A stretch of 64,000 nt of DNA. Origin: Segatella copri (GTDB taxonomy: Bacteria; Bacteroidota; Bacteroidia; Bacteroidales; Bacteroidaceae). The translations under genes and the position numbers were made by a program. Shown here in pieces: positions 44,544 to 53,639 of this stretch. Location of the stretch: the NCBI RefSeq assembly GCF_026015625.1, contig NZ_JAPDVG010000001.1, positions 2,046,001-2,110,000 on the forward strand, read 5' to 3'. The first letter of the stretch is position 1; every line of letters starts with the position of its first letter. The notes beneath the pieces were generated by a model that ran no database searches, was not told the origin of the DNA, and saw nothing but the letters and a program-made list of their open reading frames with translations.

Positions 44544-45002
44544 ATGAACAAGCCTATGTATATGAAAATGTTTGGTAAATATATTTCTGCCATTCTCTTG
44601 CTAGCTATCCTTGCGCTTGCCACATGTTGCAGTCAACCTTCCAAACAAGGGGCTGCCAATGATGCAACAAGTGCTAAAAATTCAATAGCCTTTCTTGAGA
44701 AAGAACATGATTTTGGAGAATATCGAGAAAAGGAAACGAAAAGATACGCTTTCAAGTACAAGAATGCAGGCAAGTCTCCACTTGTCATATACAAGGCTGA
44801 GAGCGATTGTGGTTGCACACAAGTCAAATTCAATCCACAGCCTTTGATGCCAGGCGAGTATGATTCTATCATTGTAGTATATGATGGAAATGGCTTTTTG
44901 AACGGTTCTTTTAGAAAGTTCATCAACATATACTCAAATGCTTCAGAAAAGCCAATGGAGTTGAGCATCAAGGGCTGTTATTTTGATAAGAGTGAAGAAT
45001 GA
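44544..45002 (+). CDS. DUF1573 lipoprotein
   Basis: A 152-residue lipoprotein, start 3 bp after the OmpA stop. The signal and lipobox are AILLLAILALATCCSQ. The mature domain has the DUF1573 signature: HDFGEYREKETKRYAFKYKN, AESDCGCTQVKFNPQPLMPG and an Ig-like end. It is the last gene of the right operon, with no equivalent in the left one. After it comes a recombination scar. Confidence 0.82.
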   Translation: MNKPMYMKMFGKYISAILLLAILALATCCSQPSKQGAANDATSAKNSIAFLEKEHDFGEYREKETKRYAFKYKNAGKSPLVIYKAESDCGCTQVKFNPQPLMPGEYDSIIVVYDGNGFLNGSFRKFINIYSNASEKPMELSIKGCYFDKSEE

Positions 45003-45060
45003 TTCTTCGCATGATGTTTGATTATGTAATAACAATCAAATTATAAACTTTTATAGAAAA

Positions 45061-45213
45061 CTGCGTGTGGGCATGAACCATACTTACGGGTATCGAGATA
45101 CCAGTTCATATCCTTCATAGGGATGTTGCGAGCCTCAATCTCACCCATCAGCTTGTCATAACTCTCCTCACGGACAGAACCACCGATAATCTCACTAATC
45201 TGTGGGAACAGTA
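45061..45213 (-). pseudogene. asnS 3' fragment in the scar
   Basis: 153 bp nearly identical to 47436-47588 inside asnS, in the same orientation; only a few substitutions are seen. It is joined at 45213/45214 directly to a piece of the ompA-like gene on the other strand. It has no start and cannot make a functional product. Confidence 0.9.
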
Positions 45214-45457
45214 GGTTGACTTCCTGAACAAGAACACAGAGGCAAAGGTTGTAGTAACCGGCTATGCTGACAAGGGTACAGGCAATGACGTCATCAACGA
45301 CCGCATTGCTGGCAAGCGAGCAGCAGCTGTGGTTTGGATGCTGACAAAGAAATATAATATACCTTCTGAGCGCATTACAGAAGAATCTAAGGGTGCACGT
45401 GTGCAGCCTTTTGCTGAAAACGCAGAGAACCGTGTAACGATCATGATCGCTAAGTAG
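45214..45457 (+). pseudogene. ompA-like 3' fragment in the scar
   Basis: The last ~80 codons of an OmpA-like gene ([20 protein letters not shown] ... [10 protein letters not shown], stop at 45455-45457). It matches the left gene (17906-19051; [12 protein letters not shown]) better than the closer right gene, so it is a copy of the left locus. It continues through the terminator and trpS-type promoter. Confidence 0.9.
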
Positions 45458-45500
45458 TACGGTAAGTTTATAATGCGACAACCAATTACTAAATTGGTGG

Positions 45501-45530
45501 CGGGGCTTCCTCAGGGATGCCCCGTTTTTT
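45501..45530 (+). terminator. Copied ompA terminator
   Basis: GGGGC(TTCC) pairs imperfectly with (GGGA)TGCCCC, followed by GTTTTTT. It is a slightly decayed copy of 17839-17861. Confidence 0.7.
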
Positions 45531-45607
45531 CTTTCAGATATCCCTTTCTTCTCCCGCTAATTTTGTTATTTTTTCACCATTTCTTGCAGTTTCTCAATAT
45601 TTTGTTG

Positions 45608-45615
45608 TACCTTTG
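45608..45615 (+). promoter_or_regulatory. Copied trpS-type promoter upstream of the ATPase/nuclease gene
   Basis: TACCTTTG within the repeat shared with the trpS promoter, 24 bp before the ATG at 45640. The downstream gene appears to use this captured promoter. Confidence 0.65.
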
Positions 45616-45639
45616 CAACGTATTAAAAAATAAGCGCTT

Positions 45640-47196
45640 ATGGCTATAAAACAATATCCTTTGGGAATACAGACCTTTGAGCGTATCCGTAAGGAGGACA
45701 AGCTCTATATAGATAAGACGGAATATATCTACCGCATGACCCATTCTGATGGTACATATTTCTTCGTGGGGAGACCACGCCGTTTTGGAAAGTCGCTCCT
45801 TGTTTCGACCATGCAAAGTTATTTTGAAGGTAAGAAAGACTTGTTTAAAGGACTTGCCATGGAACAGCTTGAAAAAGAATGGATAGAATATCCTGTAATC
45901 CATCTGGATATGAGTGGAGGAAAGTATATGTCTGAAGATCAGCTACAACGATATCTGATAGATTTGGTGGAAGAACAGGAACGGAAATTTAGCTTTCATA
46001 ATGAGAAGATAGATATAAATCTTCGCTTGAAAGACCTCATTATGTCTTTATATCAGACTACAGGCAAGAAGGTGGTAGTGCTGATTGACGAGTATGATGC
46101 CCCTTTGCTGGACGTGGCTCACGAAAAAGAGGAGTTGGTTAAGCTTCGCAACATCATGCGTAATTTCTTCAGCCCGCTGAAGGCGCGTGAAGCCTATCTT
46201 CGTTTTGTCTTTTTTACGGGTATTACTAAGTTTTCGCAAGTGAGTATATTCAGTGAATTGAATAACGTCACCAATGTATCCATGTATGATGAATATGCTG
46301 GTATGTTGGGGATTACTAAGGAAGAACTTTGCGGGCAATTGTCAGAAGATATAGAAGTGCTGGCTACAAAAATGCATCTTACCAAGGAGCAGACCTTAGA
46401 TAAGTTGACTGAGAATTATGATGGATATCATTTTTCAGCTTATTCTCCTGATGTCTTCAACCCTTACAGCCTGTTCAATTGCTTCGCTCAGGGTAAGTTG
46501 GGTTCTTATTGGTTTGCCTCAGGTACGCCAACCTATCTTATCAATATGATGCGTAAATATCATGTGCTTCCTACAGGCATTACGCGTGTTGAGGCTGACG
46601 AGAGTGAATTTGATGCACCTACAGAGGATATGACTACAATGATGCCGCTGCTTTACCAGAGTGGTTATTTGACCATCAAGGATTATAACAGAGATTACAA
46701 CTATTATACGCTTGATATTCCTAACAAGGAGGTGAAGATAGGGTTGACCAAGGCTTTGATTCCGTCTTATGTTACTGGTAATACGCTTGCTACTACCAAT
46801 ACGGCTCGTCGCATAGCACAGGCTTTGGATAAGCAAGACATGGATGGAGCTTTGCATCTGCTACAGGATTTTCTGGGTACTGTGCCTTATTGCAATGTCA
46901 CCAATCATGAGGGGCATTATCAGCAGATGCTTTTCATCATCTTCTCGCTCCTCACCGATTATCTGGTAGATGTAGAGGTGCATACTCCAAAGGGAAGGGT
47001 AGATGTCGTTTTGTTGACTGGAACAGATTTATACATCATAGAACTGAAACTTGATAAGAGTGCTCAGGCTGCAATGCAGCAAATCAATCTCAAAAACTAT
47101 CGCCAGCGTTTCGCTCTCTGCAACAAACCTATAACGAAAGTTGGTATCAACTTCGACTCTTCAAAGGGAAACATAGAGGATTGGGTGATAGAGTAA
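45640..47196 (+). CDS. AAA-ATPase-like / PD-(D/E)XK nuclease superfamily protein
   Basis: A 518-residue protein. The N-terminal AAA-ATPase-like domain starts YPLGIQTFERIRKEDKLYID with the P-loop VGRPRRFGKSLLVST and Walker B VVVLIDEYDAPLL. The C-terminal PD-(D/E)XK_9 domain has VDVEVHTPKGRVDVVLL and the catalytic IIELKLD. This family is expanded in Bacteroidales and its function is unknown. The gene lies between the scar and a terminator shared with asnS, on its own promoter. Confidence 0.88.
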   Translation: MAIKQYPLGIQTFERIRKEDKLYIDKTEYIYRMTHSDGTYFFVGRPRRFGKSLLVSTMQSYFEGKKDLFKGLAMEQLEKEWIEYPVIHLDMSGGKYMSEDQLQRYLIDLVEEQERKFSFHNEKIDINLRLKDLIMSLYQTTGKKVVVLIDEYDAPLLDVAHEKEELVKLRNIMRNFFSPLKAREAYLRFVFFTGITKFSQVSIFSELNNVTNVSMYDEYAGMLGITKEELCGQLSEDIEVLATKMHLTKEQTLDKLTENYDGYHFSAYSPDVFNPYSLFNCFAQGKLGSYWFASGTPTYLINMMRKYHVLPTGITRVEADESEFDAPTEDMTTMMPLLYQSGYLTIKDYNRDYNYYTLDIPNKEVKIGLTKALIPSYVTGNTLATTNTARRIAQALDKQDMDGALHLLQDFLGTVPYCNVTNHEGHYQQMLFIIFSLLTDYLVDVEVHTPKGRVDVVLLTGTDLYIIELKLDKSAQAAMQQINLKNYRQRFALCNKPITKVGINFDSSKGNIEDWVIE

Positions 47197-47284
47197 ATGA
47201 AAAAAGATAGAAGAAGATAGATGAAATAGATTAAAGAAAATCATAAGTAGCTGCGTTGACCATCGCAAGTACTTGCGAAGAGCA

Positions 47285-47322
47285 ATGAAGCCTGTTTCGA
47301 AGGACATCGAAACAGGCTTCAT
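47285..47322. terminator. Bidirectional terminator
   Basis: A 16-bp perfect stem (ATGAAGCCTGTTTCGA with TCGAAACAGGCTTCAT, 6-base loop), with T-rich sequence beyond. It ends the plus-strand ATPase gene and the minus-strand asnS. Confidence 0.85.
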
Positions 47323-47331
47323 TTATTTATT

Positions 47332-48759
47332 CTAGAATTCTGCGTTCTTTGGTGTACGTGGGAATGGAATCACGTCGCGGATATTCTGCATACCGGTTAC
47401 GAAGAGAATCAGACGCTCGAAACCGAGACCGAAACCTGCGTGTGGGCATGAACCATACTTACGGGTATCGAGATACCAGTTCATATCCTTCATAGGGATG
47501 TTGCGAGCCTCAATCTCACCCATCAGCTTGTCATAGCTCTCCTCACGGACAGAACCACCGATAATCTCACCAATCTGTGGGAACAGTACGTCGGTACCCT
47601 GAACGGTCTGACCGCTCTTGCCACCGAAACCACTCTCCTCCTCGTCTATCTTCATATAGAATGCCTTGATAGCCTTAGGATAGTTGGTCATGATAACCGG
47701 GCGCTTGAAGTGCTCCTCTACGAGGAAACGCTCATGCTCTGAAGCCAGGTCATCACCCCACTCGCATGGGAACTCAAACTTCTTACCGTTGGCAATAGCC
47801 TCCTGAAGGATGCGGATACCCTCGGTATATGGAAGATGAACGAAGTCGGAATTCAATACGCCTTCCAGACGGGCAATCAGACCCTTGTCAATCATCTTGT
47901 TCAAGAAAGCAAGATCGTCCTTGCAATGCTCCAGTGCCCAACGGATACAATACTTGATGAAGTCTTCCTCCAACTCCATCAAACCGTCCATATCCAGGAA
48001 AGCAACCTCTGGCTCTACCATCCAGAACTCAGCCAGGTGGCGAGGAGTATTACTGTTCTCTGCACGGAAGGTTGGACCGAAGGTATAGATGGCGCCGAGT
48101 GCTGTAGCACCGAGCTCACCCTCCAACTGACCGGAAACGGTCAATGAAGTCTGCTTGCCGAAGAAATCATCAGAATAGTCGATTTTGCCATCCTCGGTCT
48201 TCTTCAGGTTGTAGAGATTCTTGGTAGTTACCTGGAACATCTGACCTGCCCCCTCGCAGTCGCTGGCTGTGATGAGCGGAGTATTGAAATAGAAATATCC
48301 ATGCTCATGGAAGTAGGTGTGGATAGCCATTGCCATGTTATGGCGGATACGCATTACGGCACCAAAGGTATTGGTACGGAGACGGAGGTGAGCATACTGA
48401 CGCATGTATTCGAAGCTCTGTCCCTTCTTCTGCATAGGATAGTCGCTGCCGCAGAGACCGTAAATTTCGATGCTCTCGCACTGGATCTCAACACTCTGTC
48501 CGGCACCCTGGCTTTCTACCAGCGTACCTACGGCGCTGATACAAGCACCAGTAGTAATCTGACGGAGCTGATTTTCATCGACCTTTGATGGGTCGACTAC
48601 TATCTGAATATTATTAATAGTAGAACCATCGTTAAGAGCGATAAAATCGACTGCTTTGCTACTACGATGGGTACGAACCCATCCCTTGACATTCACGATT
48701 GAGCCGTAGGCTGTACTCTTGAGCAAGTCTACAACTTTAGTTCTTTTTACTTTTTCCAT
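47332..48759 (-). CDS. asnS: Asparagine-tRNA ligase
   Basis: A 475-residue class II aminoacyl-tRNA synthetase. An N-terminal OB-fold ([24 protein letters not shown]) is followed by the catalytic core with motif 2 [21 protein letters not shown] and motif 3 [15 protein letters not shown]. It is full length and intact. A 153-bp piece of it is copied at 45061-45213. It lies 16 bp downstream of rluB on the same strand. Confidence 0.95.
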   Translation of the reverse strand: MEKVKRTKVVDLLKSTAYGSIVNVKGWVRTHRSSKAVDFIALNDGSTINNIQIVVDPSKVDENQLRQITTGACISAVGTLVESQGAGQSVEIQCESIEIYGLCGSDYPMQKKGQSFEYMRQYAHLRLRTNTFGAVMRIRHNMAMAIHTYFHEHGYFYFNTPLITASDCEGAGQMFQVTTKNLYNLKKTEDGKIDYSDDFFGKQTSLTVSGQLEGELGATALGAIYTFGPTFRAENSNTPRHLAEFWMVEPEVAFLDMDGLMELEEDFIKYCIRWALEHCKDDLAFLNKMIDKGLIARLEGVLNSDFVHLPYTEGIRILQEAIANGKKFEFPCEWGDDLASEHERFLVEEHFKRPVIMTNYPKAIKAFYMKIDEEESGFGGKSGQTVQGTDVLFPQIGEIIGGSVREESYDKLMGEIEARNIPMKDMNWYLDTRKYGSCPHAGFGLGFERLILFVTGMQNIRDVIPFPRTPKNAEF

Positions 48760-48775
48760 TGTTTATTACTCTGTT

Positions 48776-50206
48776 TTATTCAAAAGCACCCATGCGGAGC
48801 ATGTCTACCTCCTTCTCAGTAAGGAAGCGCCAGTCACCGCGACGGAGATTTTTCTTAGTCAAACCTGCGAACTGTACACGGTCGAGTTTGGTAACACGAT
48901 AGCCGAGGCTCTCGAAGATACGGCGCACGATACGGTTCTTGCCACTATGAATCTCGATGCCAACCTGTGCCTTGTCGCGATCATCAGCATACTCTACAGC
49001 ATCTGCCTTGATTTCACCATCTTCCAAGGTGATACCCTCACGGATCTGATCCATATCGTGAGCTGTCAGGTTCTTGTCGAGGTGAACGTGATAAACCTTC
49101 TTCTTCAGGAACTTAGGGTGAGTAAGCTTAGAAGCCAGGTCACCATCGTTGGTCAAGAGAAGTACACCTGTTGTATTACGGTCGAGACGGCCTACAGGAT
49201 AGATACGCTCAGGACAAACATCCTTTACGAGGTCCATCACAGTCTTGCGCTGCTGAGGATCATCGCTGGTTGTAACATAATCCTTTGGCTTGTTGAGCAA
49301 TACGTATACCTTCTTCTCCAAAGTTACAGGAGCGTCGTGGAACTTCACCTCATCGGTACGAAGGATCTTGGTACCCAACTCGGTAACTACCTCACCATTG
49401 ACAGTTACCAGACCTGCCTGGATGAACTCATCAGCCTCACGGCGAGAGCAAACACCAGCATTGGCGAGGAACTTGTTCAAGCGCAATGGCTCTGTTGGGT
49501 CGATGTTCTCCTCCTTATATTCGATACGCTTCTTCATGCTATACTTAGCATTTGGATCGTAACCAGGAGTGTGCTGACGGAAACCGCCACCACGGTTGTT
49601 GCCATAGCCACCACCCTGTGGACGGCCATAACCGCCACGGTTGTTGCCATAACCACCCTGCTGAGGACGACCATAGCCACCACCACGGTTGTTGCCATAG
49701 CCGCCACCCTGTGGACGACCATAACCACCACGGTTGTTGCCATAACCACCCTGCTGAGAACGAGACTGGTAGCCGCCCTGCTGGCGTGGCTGGTAGCCAC
49801 CCTGCTGACGAGGCTGATAACCACCCTGCTCATCATTATTGTTGTAACGAGGACGATAGCCACCCTGCTGAGGACGAGACTGATAGCCTCCCTGCTGACG
49901 TGGCTGGTAGCCACCACGGTTGCTGTTACCATAACCACCACGGCTCTGATAGCTGCTGCGCTGTGGACGCTCGCTGCCGCCTGTACTCTGCAAGCCAGCA
50001 CCAAAACCTTCAGGACGGAAACCGCCTTCGCTGTTACTGCTACTTCTGTCGCTGCTGTATGCGCGATGTGAATTGATACGAGGACGCTGTGTGCGACCTA
50101 CTGGTCGATAACTCTTCTGATAACCACCTGCTGGGTTGTAGCCCTCACGGGTTCTCTCATTCTCAGAAGACTGATCTTGAGGTTTGTTTTCAAATTCTGA
50201 ATCCAT
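48776..50206 (-). CDS. rluB: 23S rRNA pseudouridine synthase with Arg/Gly-rich N-terminal extension
   Basis: A 476-residue protein. The C-terminal ~250 residues are an S4 domain (LRLNKFLANAGVCSRREADE) and RsuA/RluB catalytic domain with the Asp in PVGRLDRNTTGVLLLTNDGD. Residues 1-~215 are a low-complexity extension of GGYQPRQQ, GGYGNNRGGYGRPQ repeats, resembling RGG RNA-binding tails. The extension is encoded by imperfect DNA repeats that could change in number. It modifies a uridine of 23S rRNA. Confidence 0.9.
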   Translation of the reverse strand: MDSEFENKPQDQSSENERTREGYNPAGGYQKSYRPVGRTQRPRINSHRAYSSDRSSSNSEGGFRPEGFGAGLQSTGGSERPQRSSYQSRGGYGNSNRGGYQPRQQGGYQSRPQQGGYRPRYNNNDEQGGYQPRQQGGYQPRQQGGYQSRSQQGGYGNNRGGYGRPQGGGYGNNRGGGYGRPQQGGYGNNRGGYGRPQGGGYGNNRGGGFRQHTPGYDPNAKYSMKKRIEYKEENIDPTEPLRLNKFLANAGVCSRREADEFIQAGLVTVNGEVVTELGTKILRTDEVKFHDAPVTLEKKVYVLLNKPKDYVTTSDDPQQRKTVMDLVKDVCPERIYPVGRLDRNTTGVLLLTNDGDLASKLTHPKFLKKKVYHVHLDKNLTAHDMDQIREGITLEDGEIKADAVEYADDRDKAQVGIEIHSGKNRIVRRIFESLGYRVTKLDRVQFAGLTKKNLRRGDWRFLTEKEVDMLRMGAFE

Positions 50207-50302
50207 TTTCTTAAAATACTTAATAGCCTCACGGCTGGGTTAATAAATCTAATTTTTACTTTTATATATATGTACTAAAACTACAAAATTCCTTTGTGTA
50301 TA

Positions 50303-51649
50303 TTAGATACCTGTATAATTGCTTGGTGTGATTGCCATCAGTTCTGCCTTAACACTATCACTCACATTCAATCCCTGGATAAACTCATGAATAGTTTCCT
50401 CAGTCATGTGCTGGTTGGTACGTGTCAACGCCTTCAATGCCTCGTAAGGATGTGGATATGCCTCACGGCGAAGGATAGTCTGGATAGCCTCAGCTACAAC
50501 TGCCCATGTATTATTCAAATCTTCCTGCAGTTTCTCCTCGTGAAGAATCAGTTTACGCAAGCCCTTCAATGTACTCTGGATAGCAATGACGCTATGACCG
50601 AGAGGCACACCGATGTTACGGAGTACGGTACTGTCAGTAAGGTCGCGCTGCAAGCGGCTAACCGGAAGTTTCTGTGCCAGGAACTGAAGAATGGCATTGG
50701 CTATGCCCAGGTTACCTTCACTGTTCTCATAATCGATAGGATTCACCTTGTGAGGCATCGCACTTGAGCCTACCTCACCTGCCTTGATCTTCTGCTTGAA
50801 GTAATCCATAGAGATATACATCCAGAAGTCACGGTCTAAGTCGATGATAATGGTGTTGATACGGCGGATGGCGTCAAAGATAGCGCCAAGGTAGTCATAG
50901 TTACTGATCTGTGTGGTATACTGCTCGCGTTCCAAACCGAGTTTTTCGCTGACAAACTTGTTACCGAATGCTTTCCAGTCATACTGTGGATAAGCTACAT
51001 GGTGAGCATTGTAGTTACCGGTAGCACCACCGAACTTAGCTGTAATCTTGCAAGCCTTGAGAGAATTGAGCTGCTCGGTAAGACGGTAAACATAAACCAT
51101 GATTTCCTTGCCCAGGCGGGTAGGTGAAGCAGGCTGTCCGTGAGTCTTAGCCAGCATAGGCACATCCTTCCACTCATCAGCATAAGTCTGAAGTTGGGCT
51201 ATCAGCTCTTCTACCTGTGGATTGAAGCACTCTTCCAAAGCCTCCTTTACAGAGAGAGGCACACTTGTGTTGTTGATATCCTGAGATGTCAAACCAAAAT
51301 GGATAAACTCCTTGTAAGCATCCAGGCCACCGATTTTATCAAATTCTTCCTTGATAAAATACTCTACAGCTTTTACATCGTGATTGGTAATCTTCTCGAT
51401 GTCTTTTACGCGCTGTGCTTCATTTTCGTCAAAATTACGATAAATGTCACGCAGACGTTCGAACAGCGACTTGTCGAAAGAAGCAAGCTGTGGCAAAGGT
51501 AACTCGCATAGAGTGATGAAGTATTCAATCTCTACGCGTACACGATAACGAATGAGAGCATACTCTGAAAAGTAGTTAGCGAGTTGCTCTGTTTTTCCCC
51601 TATAACGACCATCAATTGGTGATATGGCAGTCAATAAATCTAAATTCAT
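50303..51649 (-). CDS. purB: Adenylosuccinate lyase
   Basis: A 448-residue fumarase/aspartase-superfamily lyase for two steps of purine synthesis (SAICAR to AICAR; adenylosuccinate to AMP). The start is MNLDLLTAISPIDGRYRGKT. Key motifs are HFGLTSQDINNTSVPL, AKTHGQPASPTRLGKE and the signature SSAMPHKVNPIDYENSEGN. It is about 100 bp upstream of rluB on the same strand. Confidence 0.95.
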   Translation of the reverse strand: MNLDLLTAISPIDGRYRGKTEQLANYFSEYALIRYRVRVEIEYFITLCELPLPQLASFDKSLFERLRDIYRNFDENEAQRVKDIEKITNHDVKAVEYFIKEEFDKIGGLDAYKEFIHFGLTSQDINNTSVPLSVKEALEECFNPQVEELIAQLQTYADEWKDVPMLAKTHGQPASPTRLGKEIMVYVYRLTEQLNSLKACKITAKFGGATGNYNAHHVAYPQYDWKAFGNKFVSEKLGLEREQYTTQISNYDYLGAIFDAIRRINTIIIDLDRDFWMYISMDYFKQKIKAGEVGSSAMPHKVNPIDYENSEGNLGIANAILQFLAQKLPVSRLQRDLTDSTVLRNIGVPLGHSVIAIQSTLKGLRKLILHEEKLQEDLNNTWAVVAEAIQTILRREAYPHPYEALKALTRTNQHMTEETIHEFIQGLNVSDSVKAELMAITPSNYTGI

Positions 51650-51733
51650 AACAATACGTATTATATATAGGGTGCAAAATTAATGAATTATCGTGAGAAA
51701 ACAGAGAAAATAGTGATAAAATAATTTAAAAGC

Positions 51734-51770
51734 ATAAAAAAAGGTCTCTCAACATTTGTTGAAAGACCTT
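51734..51770 (-). terminator. Terminator after the tRNA pair
   Basis: AAGGTCTCTCAACA pairs with TGTTGAAAGACCTT, apart from one mismatch; the minus strand then has TTTTTTTATG. It separates the tRNAs from purB. Confidence 0.8.
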
Positions 51771-51779
51771 CACCATTGT

Positions 51780-51853
51780 GGGCGTTGACGGATTCGAACC
51801 GCCGACCCTCTGCTTGTAAGGCAGATGCTCTAAACCAGCTGAGCTAAACGCCC
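51780..51853 (-). tRNA. tRNA-Val (TAC)
   Basis: 74 nt with acceptor stem GGGCGTT/AACGCCC, D-loop TAGCTCAGCTGG, anticodon loop CTTACAA (anticodon TAC), and T-arm GGTTCGAATCC. CCA is not encoded. Confidence 0.97.
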
Positions 51854-51904
51854 TTAAAAAAAGTCCCTGCAACCACAAAAGTGAATCACAGGGAACACCC
51901 CCGT

Positions 51905-51978
51905 GGGCGCTGACGGATTCGAACCGCCGGCCCTCTGCTTGTAAGGCAGATGCTCTAAACCAGCTGAGCTAAGCGCCC
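51905..51978 (-). tRNA. tRNA-Val (TAC), second copy
   Basis: 74 nt, same anticodon loop CTTACAA, acceptor GGGCGCT/AGCGCCC. It differs from the first copy by compensated changes in the acceptor stem and one change in the variable/T-arm part. A hairpin with stem TCCCTG/CAGGGA lies between the two tRNAs. Confidence 0.97.
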
Positions 51979-51998
51979 TTACTTTTCGTAAGCGGTTG

Positions 51999-52006
51999 CA
52001 AAGGTA
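51999..52006 (-). promoter_or_regulatory. tRNA promoter -7 box
   Basis: TACCTTTG on the minus strand, 20 bp upstream of the first transcribed tRNA. The 52007-52250 stretch contains no supported gene. Confidence 0.65.
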
Positions 52007-52250
52007 CGACTATTTTTTGGTTCCACCAAATTTTTCAGCAACTTTTTTCGTTTTTTCTTCAAAAAAGTGCATTTTCTGGTGTTTTTCCTCAATTTTCAGG
52101 GTAAAAACGGTCAGTTTTTGCATTTCAATTGCCAAAAACAGCCAACCAAGAGAAAGCACTTACGATGGGACTGCAAAACCTCATTCAACCCCAAAAGGTA
52201 CTTATTGAGAAAGAAAAGTTCTTTTTTAAAAAATTCAAAGAAACAAAAAA

Positions 52251-52275
52251 GGCATTCTTCACGAGGAAGAATGCC
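52251..52275 (-). terminator. Terminator of the ompA-like porin gene
   Basis: GGCATTCTTC pairs with GAAGAATGCC around the short loop ACGAG; on the minus strand TTTTTTG follows. Confidence 0.85.
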
Positions 52276-52315
52276 CTATTCTATTTTTATACCTTATATT
52301 ATATATACTGTATAA

Positions 52316-53488
52316 TTACTCACCAACCTGAACAGTTGCACGACGGTTGTAAGAAGCAGGAGTCAAATCCTTAACACCACCGTTAGCCTTAACTACGATG
52401 TTCTCCTTAGCAACACCCAACTTAACGAGCTCATCAGCTACCTTCTCAGCACGAGCCTTAGAAATCTTCTGGTTAACAGCTGCAGAACCAGTAGCGCTGT
52501 CAGCATAACCGTTAACTACCAACTTAGCGTTGTTGTCCTTAGCATACTGAGCGAGAGCCTGTACGTTTACGAGATCCTTCTTAGAAGCAACCTTAGACTT
52601 GCCGATGTTGAAGAATACAGAAACTGGAGTAGCAACATACTCCTTAACTGCCTTATCCTCTACAGACTTCTGGTTGTTCAAGAGATTCTTCAAACGGTCG
52701 TTCTCTGCATTAGCATCGTTCAACTTAGCATTGATAGCGTCAAGTTCTGACTGATGAAGAGCGTTGATAGCGTCAACATCTGGAACCTTGTTCCAAGTAG
52801 CCTTACCCAAGTTGTATGTAACACCGACCTCAACATTCAAAGAACGGTCGTGTCTTGCAATCACCTTGTCGATAGAGCGAGATGTGCTAGGCTTAGCACC
52901 TGCCAATACACCTGTGTAACCATCATAGTCGCTAGCACCTAATGCATAGTTTACATCGAAGTTGACAGCCCACTTCTTATTGATCTTGAACTCGTTCAAG
53001 ATACCAACACCAACTACAGGAGCATAGCAGTTAGCGCTCATGTTACGGTTAATACCAAAACCTGCGTAAGGGATGCAATCCCAAACACGAGCCTCGTTGT
53101 AACCACACAACATATTGCTAACATTGAACAAAACCTGCTCATTCAAAGTCCAATACTTATTTGCATTTGTTGACTTATTCTCAGAAACTACTGTACGGCC
53201 CCAAACGCCATTGAGCTTGGTACGGAGACCGAGACCTGGTGTGAACCACTTACCTACTGCAACAGAGAAACCGAGATTGTTTCTGAAACCCTTGAGTGGG
53301 CTCTTAGAGAAACCATTGCCCTCTTCCTGGTTGCCCCAGAATGCAGAACCAGCAACGTTTGCCTGAACAAACCAATTGCTCCAGAAAGAATTTGTTGCAA
53401 CGCTATACTTCTCAGTAGTTGCTGCATCCTGAGCCATACTGCCCATTGTTACGCTAGCCAATGCTAGCACTGCTAATAACTTTTTCAT
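52316..53488 (-). CDS. OmpA-family major outer membrane protein
   Basis: A 390-residue OmpA-like protein: signal peptide (MKKLLAVLALASVTMGSMAQ), barrel, a short coiled coil (LDAINAKLNDANAENDRLKN), and a C-terminal OmpA domain (LVVNGYADSATGSAAVNQKI). It stands alone with its own promoter (TATCTTTG at 53544-53551) and terminator, and is only distantly related to the two OmpA proteins of the mirrored operons. It is probably the abundant structural porin that links outer membrane and peptidoglycan. Confidence 0.9.
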   Translation of the reverse strand: MKKLLAVLALASVTMGSMAQDAATTEKYSVATNSFWSNWFVQANVAGSAFWGNQEEGNGFSKSPLKGFRNNLGFSVAVGKWFTPGLGLRTKLNGVWGRTVVSENKSTNANKYWTLNEQVLFNVSNMLCGYNEARVWDCIPYAGFGINRNMSANCYAPVVGVGILNEFKINKKWAVNFDVNYALGASDYDGYTGVLAGAKPSTSRSIDKVIARHDRSLNVEVGVTYNLGKATWNKVPDVDAINALHQSELDAINAKLNDANAENDRLKNLLNNQKSVEDKAVKEYVATPVSVFFNIGKSKVASKKDLVNVQALAQYAKDNNAKLVVNGYADSATGSAAVNQKISKARAEKVADELVKLGVAKENIVVKANGGVKDLTPASYNRRATVQVGE

Positions 53489-53543
53489 AACTTTATAATT
53501 TAAAAATCAATTTATATATATATATACCTTCTGAATGACGGAG

Positions 53544-53551
53544 CAAAGATA
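53544..53551 (-). promoter_or_regulatory. -7 box of the ompA-like porin gene
   Basis: TATCTTTG on the minus strand, followed by an AT-rich leader of about 55 bp with (TA)n before the ATG. Confidence 0.65.
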
Positions 53552-53639
53552 ATACTATTTTTTGAAATAACCTTCATTTTCTAAAAAAAATAGCATTTTT
53601 CGTTAACTTTTTTAAGAAAAACGGGATTTTTCCCTGCTT

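Larger units (their letters stand above)
45214..45617. repeat. Outer inverted repeat, right arm (about 404 bp)
   Basis: Inverted partner of 17747-18149. It contains the ompA 3' end, the GGGGC terminator and the trpS-type promoter with TACCTTTGCA at its edge. Similarity stops at TGCA; beyond it the sequence differs (ACGTATTAAAAAATAAGCGC here). Confidence 0.88.

Noticed and set aside
45041..45481. 146-codon minus-strand frame in the scar as a real fusion protein
   Set aside because: It joins an asnS end fragment to an antisense reading of ompA and has no supporting start or promoter.
48719..50071. 450-codon open frame on the plus strand across rluB
   Set aside because: It is antisense to the rluB/asnS coding strand; its Thr/Ala/Leu-rich sequence is a mirror of the RGG repeats.
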